From contig CAJTXY010000020.1 of assembly GCA_910583685.1 (NCBI GenBank), positions 1 to 23,968 on the forward strand: a stretch of 23,968 bases of DNA. Reading direction: 5' to 3'. The notes beneath the pieces were generated by a model. That model was given only the letters and a program-made list of their open reading frames with translations. It did not search any database and was not told the DNA's origin. Made by a program: the position numbers and the translations under genes. Positions 1-7,826 of the stretch are shown here, one piece after another. This DNA is from an uncultured Bacilli bacterium (GTDB lineage: Bacteria; Bacillota_I; Bacilli_A; RF39; UBA660). The first letter of the stretch is position 1, and each line of letters opens with the position of its first letter.

Positions 1-1
1 A

Positions 2-13
2 AAATAATCCCTT
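2..13 (-). promoter_or_regulatory. Shine-Dalgarno/leader of a gene off the left edge
   Basis: On the minus strand this reads AAGGGATTATT, almost the same as the ribosome-binding site of the surface-protein gene starting at 13488. It implies a minus-strand gene beginning at or just beyond base 1, perhaps a paralogue. No coding sequence of it is visible, so this is inference from the leader alone. Confidence 0.45.
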
Positions 14-56
14 ATTACTGTATATTTATTAGTAGAATAGATAAGTATTACAATAG

Positions 57-79
57 TCATAAAGTATTCACCTTTATGA
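57..79. promoter_or_regulatory. 23-bp dyad, arms TCATAAAG/CTTTATGA
   Basis: Perfect 8-bp inverted arms (TCATAAAG and CTTTATGA) surround an asymmetric 7-bp spacer, TATTCAC. The same element, spacer included, recurs at 13512-13534 in the opposite orientation. Each copy lies a short way upstream of a minus-strand leader with the same ribosome-binding site. It could be an operator or a tyrosine-recombinase core site; the sequence alone does not decide. Confidence 0.6.
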
Positions 80-136
80 GTTAAAAAGTATAAAAATATG
101 GTAGAGTTTCAAAAAAACCTGTTTTTCCTAAATTAA

Positions 137-326
137 AATTTCAACCGCACCACTAGGTGCGGCTTTTTGATACAATACAGTAGATTAATGGAGTAGAATT
201 ATACAAGTGTGATCCCTATTGCTCATTATAAGTTTTGAAATAAATAGTATGCCTCGCAAAATATTTAACTATAAATGTGCTTATGATATAGAATTAAAAT
301 ATAAATAAAATGGTGCGGTTGAAATT
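137..326. repeat. 15-bp perfect inverted repeat flanking 160 bp
   Basis: AATTTCAACCGCACC at 137-151 is repeated as its exact reverse complement at 312-326. The 160 bp between hold no gene. The left arm also forms one side of the terminator hairpin at 145-168, so it has two possible partners. The gene-free stretch 80-336 otherwise shows only AT-rich DNA with scattered -10-like hexamers. Confidence 0.65.
145..168 (+). terminator. Intrinsic terminator, plus strand
   Basis: CCGCACC (145-151) pairs with GGTGCGG (156-162) across the loop ACTA, followed by C and TTTTT. It is oriented to stop plus-strand transcription, although no plus-strand gene precedes it in the window. Confidence 0.7.
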
Positions 327-336
327 ACAATAAAGA

Positions 337-360
337 AACATTGAGTTTTTACTCAATGTT
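337..360 (-). terminator. Terminator of the 3D-domain gene
   Basis: A perfect 10-bp stem (337-346 with 351-360) closes a 4-base loop and is followed on the minus strand by TCTTTATT. The stem overlaps the first base of the TAA stop codon of the 3D-domain gene (360-362). Confidence 0.75.
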
Positions 361-1013
361 TAATACCCATATCTTAATATTTCAAAAGTGACATCATAGG
401 AGACTTCATAACTAGAGGCCTCTTGCTCTGATGAAAACAATAAGTCAAATAAATGGGATTTTCCTAGTCCAACAGATCCTCCTCTATCTAAAACAATTCC
501 TATAAATTCTCCTAATTTAGAATTTTTTATTCGAATGATACTTCCAAACTTAAGAGTTTTATCTCCTGATAGAATACGGATTTTACCATATGTTTTATCT
601 TCATAGTAAATTGTATGTTTAATATCGTAGCCACTTGCTGTCATTCCTCTACACCCACTACAATCTGATCCATAGCCACTCATTGTTCCTATCATTCTAT
701 CTAACACATCTGTTTTTTCTTCTCTTTCTTCCTTGATGGTCTCATTTTCCTGCTCTTCTTTTGACCTCTGTTCTATTTCAGACTCCTGTTCTTTTTCATT
801 TGAATGATTAGTGTCTTCTACTTCTTTTTTCTCTTCTTCTATTTTAGCCGACTCATTGTTTTTTTCTTCTACTATATTTAACTTTAAACTATTTATTTTT
901 TTGATATCAATTTCTGTGTCTATTTTTTGTATACTATAATCAGGTTCTGTTACTAATAATAGTATGATCGCTATTAACAGTAAACAATTAATTGTACGAA
1001 TAAAATATTTCAT
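360..1013 (-). CDS. 3D-domain (DPBB) secreted cell-wall protein
   Basis: The protein is 217 residues. A hydrophobic signal or anchor segment lies at residues 9-21, followed by a highly charged Glu/Lys linker (about 45-105) and a C-terminal 3D domain (about 108-215). The three aspartates that name the family can be placed at D151, D176 (in VLDRGG) and D190 (in HLFDLLF), with the entry motif GYGSDCSGCRGMTASGYD before them. 3D domains are double-psi beta-barrels of the MltA/YocH/YuiC type and are linked to peptidoglycan cleavage outside the cell, so a muralytic role is likely. The start is the ATG at 1011-1013, which has AAGGAG at 1021-1026 with 7-nt spacing; the ATG 21 nt upstream has no such site. 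A paired TGTAAA box lies upstream at 1059-1074. The substrate and the order of action are inferred from the family only. Confidence 0.8.
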   Translation of the reverse strand: MKYFIRTINCLLLIAIILLLVTEPDYSIQKIDTEIDIKKINSLKLNIVEEKNNESAKIEEEKKEVEDTNHSNEKEQESEIEQRSKEEQENETIKEEREEKTDVLDRMIGTMSGYGSDCSGCRGMTASGYDIKHTIYYEDKTYGKIRILSGDKTLKFGSIIRIKNSKLGEFIGIVLDRGGSVGLGKSHLFDLLFSSEQEASSYEVSYDVTFEILRYGY

Positions 1014-1058
1014 TATAAAACTCCTTGCATACATTAGTGTAACATATACGCAAAGAGT

Positions 1059-1074
1059 TTTACAATTGTTTACA
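1059..1074 (-). promoter_or_regulatory. Paired TGTAAA box, WalR/PhoP-like
   Basis: On the plus strand this is TTTACA-ATTG-TTTACA, that is TGTAAA-N4-TGTAAA toward the 3D-domain gene. WalR sites are TGTWAH-N5-TGTWAH and B. subtilis PhoP sites are TTWACA-like repeats spaced 3-7 bp. The N4 spacing is one base short of the classic WalR box. YocH, a 3D-domain protein, is a known WalR target. Confidence 0.5.
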
Positions 1075-1099
1075 TTTTTTACCAGTTACTATGTGTAAA

Positions 1100-1948
1100 T
1101 TAATTTACAGTACAACTATATCTAGCCATAATCATATCTTTTTTTATTTCCCTCGCATCTTGGTCTAAGTTGTAATCTGGCATAATTCCTCCTGCTTCAC
1201 TATAAGCAGCACTTAAATTTTTCCGATTTATTTTAGCATAATCGATCTCTTGGATGCTTGTTTGTTTTCTTGAGTTCAAACTACAATGACTTTTGATTCC
1301 TGTCATTTTCTTTACCATTTTGGTCAACAATTCACATTCCTCATTCCTATTATTTAAGTCTTCTTCACTGCCAGTGTCCCCCTTTGTTTCTACTGTTGAC
1401 GTGTAGCCTTTTACTTTATTGTTTTCAACTTTAAATTCACTAGTATATAGCGTTGTTAGTAATTCATCCTCTTCTTCATAAACACATTTCAGTGTACCAT
1501 TTATTACTTCCTCTTCAGAGGCTATTTTTCTATCTGTTGCTATTTTACGAAGATCTGGTAAAAACCACACAAGTACTAATAGTGAAATAAAGAACAATAT
1601 CAATAAAATATAGCGAATTTTTCCCGACTTTTTCTTAGGATCTTGTGGTGGTACTTGATGCGGTTGCTGTGGCGGTACAGGGTTGTTTCCCTGATAGGCT
1701 ACATTAGTCGTTCCTTGTGTTTGTACTGTTTTTATTACTTGAGGATTAGGTTGCCCTGTAGATTGCTGTATGGTTACTCCTGGATTTGCTACTGCCCCTT
1801 GAATGGGAGGTTGTTGTCCTTCGTGAACTACTCCACTACTGATTGGATTTCCGTATTGATCATAGAGAATTTGGCCATTTCCGACTCCTCCATTTGGACT
1901 TATATTATTGCCTACATTAGGATTTGTATTTTGCCCATTATTATTCAC
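1100..1948 (-). CDS. Unknown single-pass membrane protein, Gln/Pro/Asn-rich N-terminus
   Basis: I do not recognise a named family. The 282-residue protein has a low-complexity Asn/Gly/Gln/Pro-rich N-terminal part (about 1-105), a basic stretch, one membrane helix (about 112-131, ILLILFFISLLVLVWF) and a likely extracytoplasmic domain of about 150 residues. That domain contains all four cysteines (about 154, 204, 221, 278), which could form two disulfides. The start is ambiguous: the ATG at 1957 sits directly against AAGGAG (1958-1963), leaving no spacing, while the in-frame GTG at 1946-1948 has a normal 9-nt gap and is preferred. It lies downstream of rpe but has its own extended -10 promoter. 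No function is assigned. Confidence 0.7.
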   Translation of the reverse strand: MNNNGQNTNPNVGNNISPNGGVGNGQILYDQYGNPISSGVVHEGQQPPIQGAVANPGVTIQQSTGQPNPQVIKTVQTQGTTNVAYQGNNPVPPQQPHQVPPQDPKKKSGKIRYILLILFFISLLVLVWFLPDLRKIATDRKIASEEEVINGTLKCVYEEEDELLTTLYTSEFKVENNKVKGYTSTVETKGDTGSEEDLNNRNEECELLTKMVKKMTGIKSHCSLNSRKQTSIQEIDYAKINRKNLSAAYSEAGGIMPDYNLDQDAREIKKDMIMARYSCTVN

Positions 1949-1975
1949 ACTGCTCATCTCCTTATTCTTAGACTT

Positions 1976-1984
1976 ATTATATCA
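1976..1984 (-). promoter_or_regulatory. Extended -10 promoter (TGATATAAT)
   Basis: A perfect TATAAT preceded by TGN lies 13 nt upstream of the AAGGAG of the 1100-1948 gene. No good -35 hexamer is visible. It lies in the 53-bp gap after rpe, which lacks a clear terminator. Confidence 0.6.
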
Positions 1985-2010
1985 AAACAATATTATTTTT
2001 TCTACCAAAT

Positions 2011-2640
2011 TTATTTACGAAGCTTATTAATCTGTTCTTGATAATTTGGATTACTTAATACATAATTACCAGCTACTAAAATATCTGCCTTTAATACTTT
2101 CTTTTTGGTAGTATCATTAATTCCACCATCTACACTTATTTTAGCAGAACTTTTATACTCCTTTAGTAATGATTTTAATTCTTTTACTTTCTCTTTTGTC
2201 TGTTCTATAAATTCTTGTCCTCCATACCCTGGGTATACTCCTAAGATTAAAACTTGATCTAAAAGTGGTAAGTATGGCACTAGTTCTTTCACCTTCGTAT
2301 CTGGTGCAAGTGCAAGTCCACACTTAATACCATAGTTTTTAATCAGCTTCAAATTTGATTCGATATCGCAATCCACTTCCATATTAAATGTAATATACTC
2401 TGCATTTAATTTGGCATAATTTTTAATAAACTTCTCTGGTTTTTCTACCATCAAGTGAATGTCTAATCGTTTTGAGGTATACTTGTAAATATGTTTCATC
2501 TCTTTAAATGGCAAACTTTTACTTTTTGTAAATTTTCCATCCATAACATCTACGTGTATAAAATCCGTATCTGTCTCATTTAATTCTTTTAAATCTTTGG
2601 GAATATTTTTACTTGTTAAAAACGAGGTTGAAATTAGCAT
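2011..2640 (-). CDS. rpe: Ribulose-phosphate 3-epimerase
   Basis: The 209-residue protein interconverts ribulose 5-phosphate and xylulose 5-phosphate in the pentose phosphate pathway. It is a TIM barrel of near-normal family length. The metal ligands and catalytic acids are all present: H29 and D31 in HVDVMDG, H62 in DIHLMVEKP, and D171 in ISVDGGIN. S6 near the N-terminus and the phosphate-binding stretches GYGGQEF (138-144) and VAGNYVLS (189-196) also fit. The common VNPGFGGQ is YPGYGGQ here, a mild deviation. The start ATG is one base after the stop codon of rsgA, so the two are translated from one mRNA. The order rsgA-rpe is the same as in Bacillus subtilis. Confidence 0.95.
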   Translation of the reverse strand: MLISTSFLTSKNIPKDLKELNETDTDFIHVDVMDGKFTKSKSLPFKEMKHIYKYTSKRLDIHLMVEKPEKFIKNYAKLNAEYITFNMEVDCDIESNLKLIKNYGIKCGLALAPDTKVKELVPYLPLLDQVLILGVYPGYGGQEFIEQTKEKVKELKSLLKEYKSSAKISVDGGINDTTKKKVLKADILVAGNYVLSNPNYQEQINKLRK

Positions 2641-2641
2641 T

Positions 2642-3472
2642 TTAAAACCTTCTTTCTCTAAGCTTTAGGTATGATTCATATCTACTTCTAAGTATTTTTC
2701 CTTCTTCTACTTTCTTTTTTATTATACATTCTTTTTCATTAGTATGTGAGCAATCTTTAAAAGGACATGAATAATTTTTAAATTCTATAAAGGCATCTTT
2801 TATTTCATCTTCCTTATAATCTTTAAACTCCAAAGCAGAAAATCCGGGGGTATCTAACACCTTGCCCGTTCCCATCGTAAACAACTCTACTACTCTTGTT
2901 GTATGTTTTCCCCTTCCAAGGGCCTTTGAAATTTCTCCTGTTTGCAATTTCCAATCTGGGTTTAAATTGTTTAAAAGTGTTGACTTTCCAGCACCTGTTT
3001 GTCCTGTAAACACACTTGTCTTTTGTTCTAAATACTTCTTTATTCTATCAATATCTTTATTAGAGACTACCTTATAGCCAATATTTTTATAATAATCCAA
3101 AAATGGTTTCAATCTATTTTTTTCTTCCTGAGTTAACAAGTCCTCTTTGGTAATACAAATAATACTTTTTGTTTTATGTAGTTCCATTAATACTAGTAAT
3201 TTATCTAGAAGAGATAATGAAAAGTCAGGATTTTTTAGACTTGTCACCAAAAATCCCTGATCAATATTGCTAACAGCAGGACGAATAAATTCATTATGGC
3301 GTGGTAAAATTTCCTCAATTCTAAGTGTTTCTTGATTAAACTCTACCATATCACCAACTAAAGGCACAATATGCTTGTGCCTAAAAATCCCTCTACATTT
3401 ACAAGTGTATGTTTTTTGATCACTTGTAACGATATGTGTATCACTGATAATTTTGATAATCTGTCCCCTCAT
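2642..3472 (-). CDS. rsgA: Ribosome small-subunit GTPase RsgA
   Basis: The 276-residue circularly permuted GTPase acts late in 30S ribosomal subunit maturation. An N-terminal OB-fold (1-65) is followed by the permuted G domain: G4 as TKED (108-111, where NKxD is usual), G1 GQTGAGKS (157-164), G2 around T191-T192, and G3 DTPG (207-210). A zinc-binding C-terminal motif follows with C236, C241, H243 and C249. The order G4-G1-G2-G3 is diagnostic of the RsgA/YloQ family. The ATG is preceded by AGGGGGAAAAT. It sits between prkC (16-nt gap) and rpe (1-nt gap), as in B. subtilis, where YloQ is a PrkC substrate. Confidence 0.95.
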   Translation of the reverse strand: MRGQIIKIISDTHIVTSDQKTYTCKCRGIFRHKHIVPLVGDMVEFNQETLRIEEILPRHNEFIRPAVSNIDQGFLVTSLKNPDFSLSLLDKLLVLMELHKTKSIICITKEDLLTQEEKNRLKPFLDYYKNIGYKVVSNKDIDRIKKYLEQKTSVFTGQTGAGKSTLLNNLNPDWKLQTGEISKALGRGKHTTRVVELFTMGTGKVLDTPGFSALEFKDYKEDEIKDAFIEFKNYSCPFKDCSHTNEKECIIKKKVEEGKILRSRYESYLKLRERRF

Positions 3473-3488
3473 ATTTTCCCCCTATAGT

Positions 3489-5279
3489 CTAACGAGTGCT
3501 ACTGCCACTACTTGTATCTCCTGTTCCAGAACTATCAGATGGTGTTTTATCATCCTTTTGATCTGGTTTTGAGTCCGTAGGAGGTGTAGGTGTTGTTGGT
3601 TTTTCTGTTGGTTTTTTCGCAATAGTTACTATTAAGGAAGTTCCTTTTACAATTGGGCTTCCTGCGGCACGAGATTGACTTACTACTTTTCCTTCTTCAT
3701 AAGCAGATGTCTCTGTTGTTTTTGTTTGGAGAGTAATTCCATACTTACTACAGAATGCTTCTACATCTTCAATCCCCCAGCCTTCTCCTTGCATATCAGG
3801 GTATTCATCTACAATATCTGGAATATAGAGAATAATAGAATCTCCCTTTTTGACCTTGGAACCTGCTGCTAGACTTTGACCAATAATCTGTTGTTTATCA
3901 TAATCTTCTCCATCTTCTACTGTTTTTTTCTCTACAGTGACTTCTAAATGGTAGATTTTTTCCAGCTCTGTTTGCACTTCTATATAATTTTTACCTGTGT
4001 AATCTTCTATTGTATATGTCTTTTCTCCTTTTGATTTATAGATCGTGATTTTGGTTCCCTCTTTTACATATCTTCCTGCTGCTGGATCTGTTTTTACAAC
4101 TTTTCCCTTTTTTATTTTATCAGAATTTACTACTTTTATTTTGGTTGCTACTTCGAAGCCTTTGTCCTGTAATTTCTTCTCTGCCTTTCCTACTTCCATA
4201 TTACTAACATCTGGTACTTTAATACTTTCTTTTTCTGTTAATTTTGGAATAATGAGAAAGATAGATAAAAGTATAACGATAATTAGACCAAAGATGCTCG
4301 CTAATACGATAATTATAATCTTTCTTTTTTTATCATTTTTAGCATCTTCTAAATCCTCTAGCTCTTCTTCTTTTTCTTCTAGTTTCCTTAATTTGGCAGA
4401 GGCATCTGATTCATGTTCTGGGTACTTATATTCATAAGGCTCTTCATTAATCCTCTCATCATCCAGTGCCGTTAGTAAATCTTGATGCATATCACGAGCA
4501 TTGCCATAACGATTTTTAGGATTTTTAGCCGTAGATTTTAAAATAATATTTTGAATACTTTGAGGAGTGGATGAGTCTTCTTTCATCAAACTTGGAAGTG
4601 GTTCTTTCATATGTTTTAAGGCTATTTCTACTGCATTATCTCCTCTAAAAGGAAGACTTCCTGATAAAAGTTCATAAAAAATAATTCCCATTGAGTAGAT
4701 ATCGCTTTTAATAGTAGAGCCTTTTCCACTTGCTTGCTCTGGTGGCAAATAATGTACTGATCCCATCACAGAGTTTGTTTGTGTAAGTTGTGTACTATTT
4801 AAGGCCATTGCAATTCCAAAATCAGTGATTTTTATTTGGCCATCATCTTGGATCATAATATTCTGTGGCTTTAAGTCACGATGAATAATATAACTGTCGT
4901 GGGCATGAGCCATTCCATCTGTTAGCTGTAACATAATATCAATCGCTTCACTGATTGTTAGCGAGCCACGTTTTTTTAGTAACTGTTTTAAAGTTTTTCC
5001 TTCCACGTACTCCATTACAATGTAATAAAGTCCATCGTCTTCTCCTACATCATACATTTCCACAATGTTAGGATGTGAAAGACTAGAAGCAGAAAGAGCT
5101 TCACGCTGAAAACGTCTTACGAATTTCTCATCGTTCGATAAATCTCCTCTTAGTATCTTAATAGCCACATTACGATCTAGTATAGTGTCATAGCCAAGGT
5201 AGACATTGGCCATTCCTCCTTCACCAATACTTCGAATTATCTCATAGCGATCGTTAATTTTTTGCCCCTTTGTTACCAT
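3489..5279 (-). CDS. prkC: PASTA-domain Ser/Thr protein kinase
   Basis: The 596-residue kinase senses cell-wall fragments and phosphorylates proteins controlling growth and translation. Kinase domain 1-272: glycine loop GEGGMANVY (19-27), ATP-binding K41, catalytic loop HRDLKPQN (133-140, D135), DFG (153-155) and the activation-segment end LPPEQ (178-182). A charged coiled juxtamembrane stretch (about 293-320) leads to a single helix (321-345). Three PASTA repeats follow (about 352-418, 419-487, 488-556), and then a Thr/Pro/Ser/Asp-rich tail (557-596) of low complexity, possibly wall-spanning. The ATG shares its A with the stp stop (TAATG), so translation is coupled. This is the PrkC/PknB/Stk1 type; the three-repeat count matches PrkC. 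Confidence 0.96.
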   Translation of the reverse strand: MVTKGQKINDRYEIIRSIGEGGMANVYLGYDTILDRNVAIKILRGDLSNDEKFVRRFQREALSASSLSHPNIVEMYDVGEDDGLYYIVMEYVEGKTLKQLLKKRGSLTISEAIDIMLQLTDGMAHAHDSYIIHRDLKPQNIMIQDDGQIKITDFGIAMALNSTQLTQTNSVMGSVHYLPPEQASGKGSTIKSDIYSMGIIFYELLSGSLPFRGDNAVEIALKHMKEPLPSLMKEDSSTPQSIQNIILKSTAKNPKNRYGNARDMHQDLLTALDDERINEEPYEYKYPEHESDASAKLRKLEEKEEELEDLEDAKNDKKRKIIIIVLASIFGLIIVILLSIFLIIPKLTEKESIKVPDVSNMEVGKAEKKLQDKGFEVATKIKVVNSDKIKKGKVVKTDPAAGRYVKEGTKITIYKSKGEKTYTIEDYTGKNYIEVQTELEKIYHLEVTVEKKTVEDGEDYDKQQIIGQSLAAGSKVKKGDSIILYIPDIVDEYPDMQGEGWGIEDVEAFCSKYGITLQTKTTETSAYEEGKVVSQSRAAGSPIVKGTSLIVTIAKKPTEKPTTPTPPTDSKPDQKDDKTPSDSSGTGDTSSGSSTR

Positions 5280-6022
5280 TAGCGTTCACCTTCTTCTTCT
5301 AAAATCAAATATGCAACCGAAATATTATCTGTTCCACCCCTATTATTTGCCTTTCTGATCAGCTTGATTACGGTATCTTCAATATCTGTTTCTCCCATTA
5401 ATACTCGCTCTATTTGTTCCTTGTCTAACATATTGGTTAGTCCATCACTACAAAGCAAAATTTCACTAATGTCCATATCACAATCAAAGATATCTACTTC
5501 TATCGGATCATTTGCTCCCAATGCTTTCATTAAGACATTCTTCTTTGGATGGTCTTTTGCTTCTTCCTTTGTAAGTTCTCCTGCTGAGACTAAGAGATTG
5601 ACAAGTGTATGGTCATATGTCACTTTATGAAGACGTTCCTCTTTCATTACAAAACCACTAGAATCTCCAATATTTCCAAACAGAATATAGTCCTTTGTTA
5701 AAATGGCTAATACTAATGTAGTTCCCATTCCTTTACTTTCTGGGTGCTCTTTTTCATACTGAAAGATCAAAGTATTAATTTCACTTACACTGTCTCTAAT
5801 CCAATTTACAGCCTCTACTTTATTCAGATTTAAAAATGTCTCATTAAAATGTTTTCCTAAATAGCTGATTGCAATGGATGAAGCTATCTCTCCTGCTGAA
5901 TGGCCACCCATTCCATCTGCTACTGCCATCAAGTATTCATTCTTTTGATTTTTTACAATAATGACACTATCTTCATTATGATCTCTTACTTTTCCGGCAT
6001 CGGTTAAATAAAAAGATTTCAT
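5279..6022 (-). CDS. stp: PP2C-type Ser/Thr phosphatase
   Basis: The 247-residue metal-dependent phosphatase (called PrpC or Stp) reverses PrkC phosphorylation. All PP2C motifs are present: RDHNED (13-18), the metal-binding ADGMGGHSAGE (35-45), GMGTTLV (98-104), GNIGDSSGF (117-124), CSDGLTNML (191-199) and GGTDNISV (229-236). It is soluble, with no membrane segment. Its ATG overlaps the rlmN stop (ATGA) and its TAA overlaps the prkC ATG, so it is tightly cotranslated with both. The phosphatase-kinase pair next to rsgA is the standard Bacillota arrangement. Confidence 0.95.
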   Translation of the reverse strand: MKSFYLTDAGKVRDHNEDSVIIVKNQKNEYLMAVADGMGGHSAGEIASSIAISYLGKHFNETFLNLNKVEAVNWIRDSVSEINTLIFQYEKEHPESKGMGTTLVLAILTKDYILFGNIGDSSGFVMKEERLHKVTYDHTLVNLLVSAGELTKEEAKDHPKKNVLMKALGANDPIEVDIFDCDMDISEILLCSDGLTNMLDKEQIERVLMGETDIEDTVIKLIRKANNRGGTDNISVAYLILEEEGER

Positions 6023-7041
6023 AATTCCTCCTTCTTGCTTCTAAGTTGTCCACAGGCAGCACTTATTTTACTGCCAAATTCTCTTCTAATTGTTACGTTT
6101 ATGTGATTCTTTTTCAGTATATCATAAAACTTCATAATATGAAAGGCATCACTTCTTAAAAACTCTATATTCTCTGTTTTATTATATGGAATCAAATTTA
6201 CATAGGCATTCATTCCTTTGATTAATTTGGCAAGACATTCTGCATCATTGGGAGTATCATTTACTTCTTTTAATAAAATATATTCAAAAGTAATTCTTCG
6301 AGATGTCTTCTTACTGTATTTTTTTAGTGCTTCCATCAACTCGTTTAAAGGGTATGCTTTATTAATAGGCATTAATTTATTCCTTATTTTATCAGTTGGA
6401 GCATGAAGAGAGATTGCCAGATTCACTTGGTATGGAAAGTTGCTAAACTCCTCTATTTTGGGAACAATTCCGCAAGTTGACACAGTAATATGACGGCTAC
6501 CTATTTGTAGTCCTTTAGGGTCATTGATAATTTCAATAAATTTAGTGAGATTATCATAATTATCAAACGGCTCACCAATTCCCATTACGACAACGTGTGA
6601 GATGCGAAGTGATAAATCTGCTTCTACATTTAAAATTTGTTCTACCATTTCATGTGCTTTTAAATTTCTTACTTTTTTTCTTCTGCCACTTTCACAAAAA
6701 CGACATCCCATATTACAACCAACTTGACTAGATACACAAAGACTATTTCCATAATCGTGATGCATTAATACCGCTTCTACGTGTTCCTTATCTTCTAATT
6801 CAAATAAGTATTTATCTACATCTTTATCTCTTTCTACCTTACTTATCTTTATTGTTTTTAATAAGTAATCTTGTTTTAGTTTATCTAATATCTCCTTTTT
6901 TATATTTGTTATTTCATCAAAGCTATTAATTTTTTTTTCATATAACCATTTATATAACTCTTCTGCATGATAGTTTTTCGCATTATGATTTAATAGATAT
7001 TCTGTTAATTGCTTTTTTGTTAAATTATAAATACTTTCCAC
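6019..7041 (-). CDS. rlmN: Dual-specificity 23S rRNA/tRNA A2 methyltransferase
   Basis: The radical-SAM enzyme methylates C2 of A2503 in 23S rRNA and A37 in some tRNAs. The [4Fe-4S] motif is CNMGCRFC (C109, C113, C116) and the catalytic C-terminal cysteine is C330 in AACGQLRSK. Three in-frame GTG codons compete for the start (7056, 7050, 7041). The 7041 start gives MESIYNLTKKQL, matching the usual family N-terminus, and has GGAAGTGA (7054-7047) with 5-nt spacing. The 7056 start would lie only about 3 nt from the expected transcription start of the promoter at 7066-7074. I therefore chose 7041 (340 residues). It leads an operon with stp, prkC, rsgA and rpe. Confidence 0.94.
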   Translation of the reverse strand: MESIYNLTKKQLTEYLLNHNAKNYHAEELYKWLYEKKINSFDEITNIKKEILDKLKQDYLLKTIKISKVERDKDVDKYLFELEDKEHVEAVLMHHDYGNSLCVSSQVGCNMGCRFCESGRRKKVRNLKAHEMVEQILNVEADLSLRISHVVVMGIGEPFDNYDNLTKFIEIINDPKGLQIGSRHITVSTCGIVPKIEEFSNFPYQVNLAISLHAPTDKIRNKLMPINKAYPLNELMEALKKYSKKTSRRITFEYILLKEVNDTPNDAECLAKLIKGMNAYVNLIPYNKTENIEFLRSDAFHIMKFYDILKKNHINVTIRREFGSKISAACGQLRSKKEEL

Positions 7042-7065
7042 TTTTCTCACTTCCACTTCTTTTTT

Positions 7066-7074
7066 ATTATACCA
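7066..7074 (-). promoter_or_regulatory. Extended -10 promoter of rlmN-stp-prkC-rsgA-rpe
   Basis: TGGTATAAT (7074 to 7066 on the minus strand) is a perfect extended -10. No convincing -35 lies 17 bp upstream. Transcription would start near 7059, giving a leader of about 18 nt to the chosen GTG of rlmN. Confidence 0.65.
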
Positions 7075-7079
7075 TAAAA

Positions 7080-7104
7080 GAGATAGTTATGGTTTTTCTA
7101 TCTC
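7080..7104 (-). terminator. Weak terminator/attenuator after the 7087-7818 gene
   Basis: GAGATAG (7104-7098) pairs with CTATCTC (7086-7080) around an 11-nt loop that contains the TAA stop, followed by only TTTT. The U-tract is short and runs into the rlmN promoter, so termination may be partial. Confidence 0.5.
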
Positions 7105-7818
7105 CTTTACTTTTCCAAAATTAGAGTATGACAATTCTAGAATTGCTTTTGTTTGTATTTGAGTCTCTTTACTATAATAGTTTGTTAAATCATATTCTAT
7201 ATACTCGATATTCTTATTTTTATCTAGTCTGATTACTATTTTATTTATATCTTCTGGAATTTCTTTTTCTTGGTCTGATATTAATTTGGTTAGATTTGCT
7301 GAGGAAATTTCAAATTCTAACTCCACGGTGCCATTCTTATATTCTTTTTTTGCTACAAATTGGGCTACTTTCAATATTTCTTTGATTGCTTCCACTTCAT
7401 AAAACTGATTTAATAAATATGGATTATCAGCGATTTCCCATAGAGCATTTTCTTGTTTTATAAAAAGGTCTCCATCTCGATAGTAATTGTTTATTATATT
7501 ATAACTAGTTACTGTAAATAATTCTTTTGCTTGATAGCGGTCTCCTTCGTATAAAAAGACATTTTCGCCTATGGTAGCTAAATATTTATAATGATAATTT
7601 TCCGCTTCTAATAAGTCTAGTTTATAAGAGTAAGTTACTTCTTTCTTTATTTCCTTTGGTTGTTGTTTTTGTGGATTGTTATGAGAGGTTCTTACTAAAA
7701 TAATAACAATGAGAAAAAAGATTGCATAGAAGCAAAAAAAGAATAAGGTTTTTCCGTTTTCTGTTTGATATAGCTCTTTTAATACATTCTTTGATTTTTT
7801 TGGTTCTTTTGTTTTCAC
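7087..7818 (-). CDS. Unknown single-pass membrane protein between fmt and rlmN
   Basis: I do not recognise a family. The 243-residue protein has a basic cytoplasmic N-terminus (1-23), one membrane helix (about 25-42, FFFCFYAIFFLIVIILV) and an outward-facing domain of about 200 residues rich in Lys, Glu, Tyr and Asn. No lipobox or catalytic motif is visible. It starts with GTG 8 nt after the fmt stop codon, so it is cotranscribed with fmt. In B. subtilis the same slot holds rsmB (sun), a 16S rRNA methyltransferase. This protein shows no SAM-binding motif and is not a diverged RsmB. Confidence 0.75.
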   Translation of the reverse strand: MKTKEPKKSKNVLKELYQTENGKTLFFFCFYAIFFLIVIILVRTSHNNPQKQQPKEIKKEVTYSYKLDLLEAENYHYKYLATIGENVFLYEGDRYQAKELFTVTSYNIINNYYRDGDLFIKQENALWEIADNPYLLNQFYEVEAIKEILKVAQFVAKKEYKNGTVELEFEISSANLTKLISDQEKEIPEDINKIVIRLDKNKNIEYIEYDLTNYYSKETQIQTKAILELSYSNFGKVKEIEKP

Positions 7819-7826
7819 GTTTCCAT

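Noticed and set aside
6019..7041. Mycoplasma-type genetic code (TGA = Trp)
   Set aside because: rlmN ends in TGA right after its normal C-terminus, overlapping the stp start, and Trp residues are encoded by TGG.
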